Positions 8,585 to 13,859 of a stretch of 18,492 nt of DNA are shown here, in pieces. The notes under the pieces were generated by a model that saw nothing but the letters and a program-made list of their open reading frames with translations, was not told where the DNA came from and did not search any database. Position 1 is the stretch's first letter. Each line of letters begins with the position of its first letter. The DNA comes from AC-9 sp051984395 (GTDB lineage: Bacteria; Actinomycetota; Acidimicrobiia; Acidimicrobiales; AC-9): the NCBI GenBank assembly GCA_051984395.1, contig JBPYEZ010000152.1:1-18492 (forward strand), written 5' to 3'. Both the position numbers and the translations under genes were made by a program.

Positions 8585-8994
8585 CGATCCCCCAGCGGCT
8601 CCCGGTCGGAGAGCCTCGGTCCCTGGTGCCGCTACCTCACCCACTCCCTGCACGTCACACTTCTGGTCTCGGTGCCGGATCAGGCCCCAGCCCGGTGCGA
8701 TGACGTGACGTCAGATTGCGCTGCTCGCCTCATTTTCGCTCCCTGACCAGTGATGTCCTCCCCGGCGCGTCGACAGGTGAGCACGATCACCAAGTCGAGT
8801 GATGTCAGCCCCGTGCCTGCTCCTGCCCGTCGGCGCCGGCACGCGACAGCGCCGGCGAAGTTGTTGCTCTGTCGAGGAAAGGACTTGCCTGGGCCGATCC
8901 TGGCGCGAGGTCCAGGTCCAGCGTCCAACCTGACGACCCTGTCAGGTACCCCCCATCCTAGGGGTAGCCGACCTGTCTGTGCCGAAGGGGCGGC
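8585..8994. other. Intergenic region between sugar transferase and repeat protein
   Basis: These 410 bp hold no convincing gene; open frames here are short and Arg/Pro-rich. Three copies of TGAYGTC occur (8706-8712, 8751-8757, 8800-8806), one of them inside the palindrome TGACGTCA (8706-8713), and GGTGA-N6-TCACC lies at 8776-8791. These may be operators for the minus-strand sugar transferase. The right end carries tandem hairpins (separate entry). No clear -10/-35 pair was found. Confidence 0.4.
8929..8966 (-). terminator. Two adjacent hairpins after the repeat-protein gene
   Basis: Two perfect inverted repeats abut: CCTGAC-N6-GTCAGG at 8929-8946 and TACCCC-N8-GGGGTA at 8947-8966, 29 bp past the stop of the minus-strand repeat protein. 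A third, AGGGG-N8-CCCCT (8986-9003), spans that stop codon. No U-tract follows, which is common for hairpin terminators in GC-rich actinobacteria, so the terminator role is inferred from position. Confidence 0.4.
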
Positions 8995-10236
8995 TCAACC
9001 CCTAAAGGGACGAGGCCGGTTGGCGCGCAACGGCCGGTTGGGCCGCCGACGCTCCTCGCTCGGTCCTTCGTCGGGGGGAGCGTCGACTCCGTACTCGTCG
9101 TCATCGATCGGCTGCTGGACCACGGGAGGCCGACTGGGCGGTGGGTTGGCCCGACGAACCTCCCGCGTCCTCGGCGCCGGATCCCGGTCGAAGTCATCCT
9201 CCTCGACCGGCGGGCGGGAACGGGGAACGCTGCGGGCGGGGAGCTCGCCTCGGCTGGCCGGCTGGCGCGGGTCGAGCGCCCGGCTGTACTGCGGGGTCCG
9301 CCGCGACACGACGGGCGACGCGCTCCGTCCGGAATCGGGAGCCGGGATGGCTGCAGACGGGCGGGCCGACTTCACGGCCTCGGCCACGGCGTCGGCGATG
9401 GCCTCCGCTTGTGCGGGCCTGAGCGCTTCGGCCACGGCCACGGCGATGGCATCGAGCTGCTCGGCCTCCAGGGCGGCGGAGACGGCGCTGGCGACGGCGT
9501 CGGCCTGGGACGGCCTGAGGGCCTCGGCCACGGCGACGGCGATGGCATCGAGCTGGTCCGACTCCAGGGCCTCGGAGACGGCGCTGGCGACGGCGTCGGC
9601 CTGGGACGGCCTGAGGGTCTCGGCCACGGCCACGGCGATGGCATCGAGCTGCTCCGACGCCAGAGCCTCCGAGACGGCGTTGGCTACAGCGTCGGCCTGG
9701 GAGGACCTCAGGGACTCGGCCACGGCCGCGGCGACAGCCTCCACCTGCTCCGGGCCGATACCCGGCGGACGGGCAGCCTGAAGCGGGATCCGGCGGCGGA
9801 GAGCCTGAACCTCCCTGGTCAACTGGGCCAGCTGGGCCTCGAGTCGCTCGTTGCTCTCGTTGACGGTGGCGTCGAGGCCATCGACGGCGTGCCGCAGCTC
9901 TTCGGTCACCTTGTGCAGCTCCTCCATCTCTCGTTCCAGTGCGTGGGACTCTCGACGAAGGTCCTGCATGTCCCGCGCCAAGCGGCCCTCCCGATCGCGT
10001 AGCTCGTCGAAGGTCGTGAAGACATCGGCGGACAGGGGACTCCGGGCCGCAGCAGCCGTCCGGTCCACCTGTCCCGCCTCGGGGGTGATCGCTCCAGCCG
10101 CTGCCGAACGGCGGGGCGCCATGGGCCCGCCGTCAGGTTCGCCCGGCCATTCGAGCTGGACATCGAGCCCTGCAGGCTGGTCAGCTTCGGAATCCATGTC
10201 ACGGAAGGTATCCGATTGGAAGCGCTCTACCATCAT
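8995..10236 (-). CDS. Coiled-coil protein with eight 16-residue tandem repeats, function unknown
   Basis: I do not recognise this 413-residue protein. It has no signal peptide or membrane segment. In order it shows an acidic/Pro-rich N-terminus (1-68) and a charged helical, probable coiled-coil segment (about 70-150). Eight exact-length 16-residue repeats follow at 163-290, and the end is a disordered Pro/Arg-rich tail (about 291-413) ending RPRPFRG. Repeat units follow the pattern Q-x-D-A-[VI]-A-x-A-V-[AS]-E-A-L, for example SQADAVASAVSEALES and EQLDAIAVAVAEALRP. Two unit types alternate, so the true period is 32 residues with Pro at the helix breaks. This suggests amphipathic helical hairpins. 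The ATG follows the HIT gene by 6 bp with AGGGG four bases upstream, so the two are probably co-transcribed. A scaffold or envelope/DNA-binding role is possible but unsupported. The basic tail could bind nucleic acid or polyphosphate. Confidence 0.75.
   Translation of the reverse strand: MMVERFQSDTFRDMDSEADQPAGLDVQLEWPGEPDGGPMAPRRSAAAGAITPEAGQVDRTAAAARSPLSADVFTTFDELRDREGRLARDMQDLRRESHALEREMEELHKVTEELRHAVDGLDATVNESNERLEAQLAQLTREVQALRRRIPLQAARPPGIGPEQVEAVAAAVAESLRSSQADAVANAVSEALASEQLDAIAVAVAETLRPSQADAVASAVSEALESDQLDAIAVAVAEALRPSQADAVASAVSAALEAEQLDAIAVAVAEALRPAQAEAIADAVAEAVKSARPSAAIPAPDSGRSASPVVSRRTPQYSRALDPRQPASRGELPARSVPRSRPPVEEDDFDRDPAPRTREVRRANPPPSRPPVVQQPIDDDEYGVDAPPDEGPSEERRRPNRPLRANRPRPFRG
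9367..9750 (-). repeat. Tandem 48/96-bp repeat inside the coiled-coil gene
   Basis: Eight in-frame 48-bp units encode the 16-residue repeats. The higher-order unit is 96 bp. Two neighbouring 96-bp copies differ at 8 positions by my hand alignment, about 92 % identity, whereas the outer units are more diverged. This gradient suggests internal duplication by recombination or slippage. Confidence 0.85.
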
Positions 10237-10242
10237 CGACCC

Positions 10243-10587
10243 CTATCCCGGCGGCCAGCCCAGCCGCCGCCCTCCGAGGAGATGCAGATGGAGGTGGGGA
10301 ACCGAGTTGAGCGCGTCCTCCCCCACGTTGAGGACGAGTCGGTAGCCCCGCTCGGCAACTCCCTCACTCTCCGCCACCCGCTGCGCCAGTTGGAGCATCT
10401 CCATCACCACCTCGCCGTGCTCGGGCCGGATGGCGCTGGCGTCGGCGATGTGCTGGCGGGGCACGACGAGGACGTGAGTCGGCGCTCCCGGCTGGATGTC
10501 CCTGAACGCATATGTCCCATCAGTCGATGCCACCTCCTCTGACGGAAGCTCGCCGGCCACGATCTTGCAGAAGATGCAATCGCTCAC
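10243..10587 (-). CDS. hinT: HIT-family (HinT-like) nucleotide hydrolase
   Basis: This is a histidine-triad protein of 114 residues, the usual HinT length. Members hydrolyse the P-N bond of purine nucleoside phosphoramidates (AMP-lysine and similar) in the cytoplasm. The triad is HLHLHLL (98-104), with H98, H100 and H102 in H-x-H-x-H order. The N-terminus has CIFCKIVAGELPSE (4-17), including the paired Cys common in bacterial HinT proteins, and THVLVVPRQH (37-46). The start is GTG at 10587. It overlaps an out-of-frame ATGTGA and has only a weak ribosome-binding site, but a -10-like box lies 8 bases upstream. It is followed after 6 bp by the repeat protein. Confidence 0.95.
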   Translation of the reverse strand: MSDCIFCKIVAGELPSEEVASTDGTYAFRDIQPGAPTHVLVVPRQHIADASAIRPEHGEVVMEMLQLAQRVAESEGVAERGYRLVLNVGEDALNSVPHLHLHLLGGRRLGWPPG

Positions 10588-10595
10588 ATCCAGAG

Positions 10596-10601
10596 AGCTT
10601 A
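10596..10601 (-). promoter_or_regulatory. -10 box for near-leaderless HIT mRNA
   Basis: TAAGCT (minus strand) fits TAnnnT and sits 8 bases before the GTG start of the HIT gene, so the transcript would start at or very near the start codon. The -35 region is not recognisable. Confidence 0.3.
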
Positions 10602-10720
10602 TTTCTGCGCGGCGCTACCACCCACCTCCCGGGGGAGCAACCGGCGAGCGCCGGGTCGGGCAGGTAGGCCCAAACCAGCTGTCGAACAACCCGGGCACGA
10701 GACGCCTCGTTCGCTTCTCC

Positions 10721-10749
10721 TTGCTCCTCGTCATCGCCCTGCTTACAGC
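10721..10749 (+). promoter_or_regulatory. Possible promoter of the Sm-like protein gene
   Basis: TTGCTC (10721-10726), a 17-bp spacer and TACAGC (10744-10749) form a fair -35/-10 pair pointing toward the gene at 10795. A GGAGG at 10766-10770 is too far (24 bases) from the ATG to act as a normal ribosome-binding site, and GAGG/CCTC around it could pair as a small hairpin. Confidence 0.35.
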
Positions 10750-10794
10750 TACCCCACTCCCCTGCGGAGGAACCACCTCATCGCGGTCACCGGT

Positions 10795-11415
10795 ATGACG
10801 ACCGGCGACGAGCCACAAGGCCTCGAGAGGTTCCTCTCCGACCTCGGCCGCTGGGCGGCGGACACACGGGCGGCCGAGGCAGCAGGCACCCGCACCAGGG
10901 AGCGATGGCTTCGTCGGCAGGCTGCGGAGGAGGCGACGATGGCCGGTCTCGCCCTCGACCTCGCCGAGCGGGGGGACGCCATCGTCCTCACGACGACATC
11001 GGGGCGCACGCACAGAGGCCGGCTGGTGGCGGTGGGGCGCGGCGTCTGGGTCCTCGGGGCCGATCGCCCCGGCGGTGCTGACCGAAGCGCGGGGACGGCA
11101 GGGACGACGTTCGTCGCCACCGACGCCGTGGCGACACTCCGGGCCCAACCTGCCGTCGGCGGCCGGCCGGCCCCCGAGGTCGTCGGAGCTCGCCCCGTGC
11201 CGCTCGCTGCCTCGATGGCAGACATGCTCACCGAGCTGGCGGCCGAGCACCCCCGCGTCAGGGTCGTGGTCCTGGGGGAACCCGAGGCGACGATCGGAGA
11301 GCTGCGTTCGGTGGGGGTGGATGTGGCGACAGTGAGGTTGCCGGGCGAACCCCCCGCCACGACCTACGTGCGGCTGGGCTCGGTCAGCGAGCTGTCCGTC
11401 TTGGGCTCGGGATAG
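10795..11415 (+). CDS. Hypothetical protein with Sm-like beta stretch
   Basis: I do not recognise this 206-residue protein with certainty. Residues 1-55 are helical and charged (LERFLSDLGRWAADTRAAE). Residues about 56-115 read as a small beta-barrel of Sm-like character: AIVLTTTSGRTHRGRLVAVG then VWVLGADRP, and after a Gly-rich loop TTFVATDAVATLRAQP. The last third has alternating strand and helix, with RVRVVVLGEPEATIGELRSVG (254-bp equivalent near the end) and a closing SELSVLGSG. There is no signal peptide or membrane segment, so it should be cytoplasmic and could bind RNA or DNA. The ATG at 10795 is the best start, although no ribosome-binding site is well placed. Its 3' end overlaps the convergent HTH gene by 52 bp. 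The domain reading is by eye only. Confidence 0.65.
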   Translation: MTTGDEPQGLERFLSDLGRWAADTRAAEAAGTRTRERWLRRQAAEEATMAGLALDLAERGDAIVLTTTSGRTHRGRLVAVGRGVWVLGADRPGGADRSAGTAGTTFVATDAVATLRAQPAVGGRPAPEVVGARPVPLAASMADMLTELAAEHPRVRVVVLGEPEATIGELRSVGVDVATVRLPGEPPATTYVRLGSVSELSVLGSG

Positions 11416-11612
11416 AGGTGCTCGAGGCTGCCAGGTTCGATACGGGCGGAGTCGATGAAGCCGTCGACGTCGGACTCCTTGAGCCGGATGACTCGCCCGA
11501 ACTTGTACGCCGCAAGCTGACCTTCGTCGATGAAGCGATAGAGCGTCCGCAGGGTCACCCCGAGGCGCTCGGAGGCCTCCTTGGTGCTCATCCACCGTAT
11601 GGACTCGGTCAT
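11364..11612 (-). CDS. Small excisionase/MerR-type helix-turn-helix DNA-binding protein
   Basis: This is an 82-residue DNA-binding protein of the HTH_17 (excisionase/BldC-like, winged MerR-type) group. The core reads MSTKEASERLGVTLRTLYRF (8-27), then IDEGQLAAYKFGRVIRLKES (28-47) and DVDGFIDSARIEPGSLEHLY: a recognition helix, a wing with K-x-G-R, and the 'esDvd.fi' C-terminal helix typical of the family. I chose ATG 11612 because a -10 box TAAAAT lies 10 bases upstream; the open frame extends to 11702 with sequence unlike protein. Such small proteins are often stand-alone regulators in actinobacteria and need not mark a phage. No integrase or attachment site was seen. The last 17 codons overlap the convergent gene at 10795-11415. 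Confidence 0.85.
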   Translation of the reverse strand: MTESIRWMSTKEASERLGVTLRTLYRFIDEGQLAAYKFGRVIRLKESDVDGFIDSARIEPGSLEHLYPEPKTDSSLTEPSRT

Positions 11613-11622
11613 CGTGGAGGCG

Positions 11623-11628
11623 ATTTTA
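11623..11628 (-). promoter_or_regulatory. -10 box for HTH gene
   Basis: TAAAAT on the minus strand is a near-perfect -10 hexamer, 10 bases before the ATG, implying a 5' leader of only a few bases. No good -35 is visible at 16 to 18 bp. Confidence 0.5.
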
Positions 11629-11698
11629 GCAGGAGACCGAGATTCTGGCGCGGTTTCATGGGATTTCCGTCTCAATGGCGGCCCCCGCTGTGCCCCGC

Positions 11699-13177
11699 TC
11701 AATGGAGCGTTTCCGAGGGTCGAGTCACCTGGACCCGATCGCAGCCACGGACGCCGTCTCGTACGACGCGGGGTACGCCATCGATGACCGTGGTGGAGTC
11801 CTCACGGCTCGGTGCTAGGTCGCGGCCCCACCGGGCCCAAGCGGCGAAATAGAAGACCTGACCCGTGGCCGGCCGATAGAGCGCGGGACTGGCTCCCGGG
11901 CGGCAGTCCCAGCCGCCGAGCAGCAGCTCATCGCCTGGCTGGCCGAGGGCGAACCGAGCGGCCGCCCGACTCGATGTGCGGGGCACTGTGATCACGCCCG
12001 ACGACCACGTCACCGGGACCGGGCACCCGTCGCCTGTGACGTCGGCGAGGACGACGGCTGCACCAGTGGCTTGTCCCGCCTGCTTGCTCGCCGCCGCTGT
12101 CGTCTCGCGGCAGGGATGGCTGCCGTGAGACATCCCCGAGCCGCACCAGCCGACCCATGTAGTAGTGATCACCAGGACCATCGCAGCGCTGGCGAGACTG
12201 GCCGTCACCGCCCGCTTCCTCGAGCGGCCTGCTGGCGTGGGTCCTCCCGACCAGCGATCGCTGGATCCTCGTGGACGAATGCGCCGAGGCTCGGCTGCGC
12301 CAGCGCCGTGCCCGGCGAGGCCGTCCCGCAGCCGCACGACCCGACCCGAGTCGGGGACCGAGGATGAGCGGCAGGTGATGTGGCCACGCAGGGCCTCGGC
12401 GACCTCGTCGGCACTTGACGGACGGTCCTGCGGCCGTCGAGCCATCGCCCGCTCCACCACTGCGGCCAGACCGACGGGTACGCCGGGCGCAGCCTCGACG
12501 AGCGGCTGCGCAGTCGCCCGATCGGCCGCCCTGAGGGTGGCCAGTGGCGTGACGCCGCGATAGGGGAGCTGCCCGGCCAGGACCTCGTAACACACGATCC
12601 CGAGCGAGTAGAGATCGCTGGCCGTGGTGGGTGGCGCACCTCCAGCGATCGCCGGGTCGAGGTACTCGGCTGTCCCGAACGCCGCGCCGCCAGGCGACGC
12701 CGGCGCGATCCAACGGGACAGCCCGAAGTCCGAGAGCAGGGGCGCGGCGACGTCCTCGCCCGCCCCGTCCAACAGGATGTTCGAGGGTTTGACGTCCGCA
12801 TGCACGATGCCGAGGGCGTGGACGGCGGCAAGGGCATCAGCGAGCCTGGCGGCCACCGCGGCGCCCTCGTCAAGCGACAGTCGACCGCGGCGACCCAGCA
12901 CGCCAGCCAGCGACCCCTCATCGGCGAGATGCATCGCGATGGCCAGGCCGTCCTCGTCGACCATCAGCTCGATGACCTTCAGGATGTGGGGATGGTCGAG
13001 ACCGGCGATCGCGGTCGCCTCCGACCGGAGGCGCTCGACCACACGGTCCTCCCCGAACCAACGGATCGCCTTGAGCGCCACGACCTGGCCGCCACCTGGC
13101 GGCCGCGCCCGAAAGACGACTCCCATCGACCCGCGACCGATCAGCCCCTCGAGCTCGTAGCCACGCAGTCGGGACAT
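11699..13177 (-). CDS. Membrane Ser/Thr protein kinase (PknB type) with FG-GAP-like extracytoplasmic tail
   Basis: This is a Hanks-type Ser/Thr kinase of 492 residues. The cytoplasmic kinase domain (about 1-270) has the glycine loop GRGSMG (14-19) and VALKAI with K36. The catalytic loop is HADVKPSN (126-133), and DFG is at 150-152. GTAEYLDPA replaces the usual GTPxYxAPE, and SDLYSLG (187-193) and R252 follow. The HRD arginine is Ala, so it is a non-RD kinase. After an Arg/Pro-rich juxtamembrane stretch (280-320) there is one TM helix (about 322-344). The outer part (345-492) has five Cys and DVTGDGCPVPVTW, and later GDELLLGGWDC plus SPALYRPATGQVF, which resemble FG-GAP/VCBS-type beta-propeller repeats. 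I chose ATG 13177 because the kinase fold begins right there and TATTCT lies 8 bases upstream; the frame is open to 13240. The ligand and targets are unknown. Confidence 0.92.
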   Translation of the reverse strand: MSRLRGYELEGLIGRGSMGVVFRARPPGGGQVVALKAIRWFGEDRVVERLRSEATAIAGLDHPHILKVIELMVDEDGLAIAMHLADEGSLAGVLGRRGRLSLDEGAAVAARLADALAAVHALGIVHADVKPSNILLDGAGEDVAAPLLSDFGLSRWIAPASPGGAAFGTAEYLDPAIAGGAPPTTASDLYSLGIVCYEVLAGQLPYRGVTPLATLRAADRATAQPLVEAAPGVPVGLAAVVERAMARRPQDRPSSADEVAEALRGHITCRSSSVPDSGRVVRLRDGLAGHGAGAAEPRRIRPRGSSDRWSGGPTPAGRSRKRAVTASLASAAMVLVITTTWVGWCGSGMSHGSHPCRETTAAASKQAGQATGAAVVLADVTGDGCPVPVTWSSGVITVPRTSSRAAARFALGQPGDELLLGGWDCRPGASPALYRPATGQVFYFAAWARWGRDLAPSREDSTTVIDGVPRVVRDGVRGCDRVQVTRPSETLH

Positions 13178-13185
13178 GGGAGGAC

Positions 13186-13191
13186 AGAATA
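13186..13191 (-). promoter_or_regulatory. -10 box for leaderless kinase mRNA
   Basis: TATTCT (minus strand) matches TAnnnT and ends 8 bases before the kinase ATG. The start site would then lie at the start codon or a base or two before it. The -35 region (TGGTCT at 17 bp) is poor. Confidence 0.4.
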
Positions 13192-13706
13192 GCATGAAAC
13201 GCACTGAGAGACCACCGAGGGGTGCTTCTCGCTGACTCATCCGGTCTCCGTATGGTCTGGAGACCCGCAGTGACGCTCCTATCGCTTGTCAAGCGCCGGC
13301 AGGGTTTTCGAGCGGCCTACAAAGTTGGCGGGCGACGGATGATCCATTCGCGTGCACTCGTGAGCAATTGAGCGAGCTCCGCCCTATAACCGCCGGTTCC
13401 CCTCAATCGCCCACACGCGAACTCCCTCGGCATGGACATTCCGTTATCTCCTCAGCCAGAGGGACGTGTGGGTGCCGTCCGGAAGGAGACGGCAAGACTT
13501 TGAAAGGACACATCCAGCATCACCTGGGTGGTCAACCTCCTGATCAAGTCCAGCTACTCCGACCCGGCCAGGGCCGGCGACCAAGAGCGGACAAGTCACA
13601 CCTAAGGGACAGGGCCAGTCAAGCATCTCTGTGAGTTTTAAAGGATGTCGTCCGGAACGATCTGTAGTGATCAGTCCGGAATGCACACAGAAAGCACAAT
13701 AGGGAA
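13192..13706. other. Long intergenic region between kinase and exported protein
   Basis: No gene is supported here; the frames present (for example 13368-13634 plus, 13444-13686 minus) do not read like protein. The content noted is a palindrome CGCTT-GTC-AAGCG (13283-13295), CCGGCC-AG-GGCCGG (13564-13577), and three copies of GTCCGGAA (13477-13484, 13650-13657, 13674-13681), the last two 24 bp apart. The base composition drops toward the right end. I checked for known c-di-GMP and c-di-AMP riboswitch cores by eye and saw none. An unannotated RNA is possible. Confidence 0.4.
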
Positions 13707-13760
13707 GTCAGAATATGGTCAGAGTTTGGTCAGGTAGTCGTCAGGATTCGACGGCATTAT
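13707..13760 (+). promoter_or_regulatory. Four 11-bp direct repeats (GTCAG-N6) ahead of a -10 box
   Basis: GTCAG occurs at 13707, 13718, 13729 and 13740, exactly 11 bp apart. Read as heptamers (GTCAGAA, GTCAGAG, GTCAGGT, GTCAGGA) with 4-bp spacers, the last heptamer ends 8 bp before CATTAT (13755-13760), a possible -10. In Streptomyces, SARP activators and PhoP bind direct repeats of this pitch, and SARP sites characteristically end 8 bp from the -10. There is no normal -35; the repeats occupy that place, as in activator-dependent promoters. The gene served would be the exported protein at 13860. The repeats are seen directly; the regulator class is inferred. Confidence 0.6.
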
Positions 13761-13806
13761 GTATATGTATTGTTCTTGTTTCGGCGTTGGCGGCCCGTAT
13801 TGACCG

Positions 13807-13853
13807 GTTCGAGAAGCTGAGGACTGTCAACAGGCGGACCTCGAACGGGGGGG
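13807..13853 (+). promoter_or_regulatory. 5' UTR stem and G7 ribosome-binding site
   Basis: GTTCGAG (13807-13813) can pair with CTCGAAC (13840-13846), enclosing CTGT-CA-ACAG. The stem ends directly against a run of seven G (13847-13853), which is six bases before the ATG at 13860 and is the evident ribosome-binding site. The stem may present or limit access to it. Confidence 0.4.
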
Positions 13854-13859
13854 AATTAG

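Noticed and set aside
9409..10002. Plus-strand frame with Gly/His/Asp repeats
   Set aside because: It is the complement of the 96-bp coding repeat; the minus-strand frame has the coiled coil, ribosome-binding site and operon context.
10626..10654. CTCCC-GG-GGGAG and CCGGCG-AG-CGCCGG inverted repeats
   Set aside because: Two-base centres cannot form hairpin loops and such symmetry is frequent in GC-rich DNA.
11364..11612. Excisionase-like gene as sign of a prophage or integrated element
   Set aside because: No integrase, attachment repeats or phage genes are nearby; small HTH_17 proteins of this type are common stand-alone regulators.
13477..13560. Possible c-di-GMP or c-di-AMP riboswitch upstream of the exported protein
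   Set aside because: Some purine-rich pieces look similar, but the conserved cores of neither class could be found by eye.
13645..13737. Short 30-codon frame from ATG 13645
   Set aside because: It runs through the GTCCGGAA and GTCAG repeats, has an uninformative sequence and no family likeness.
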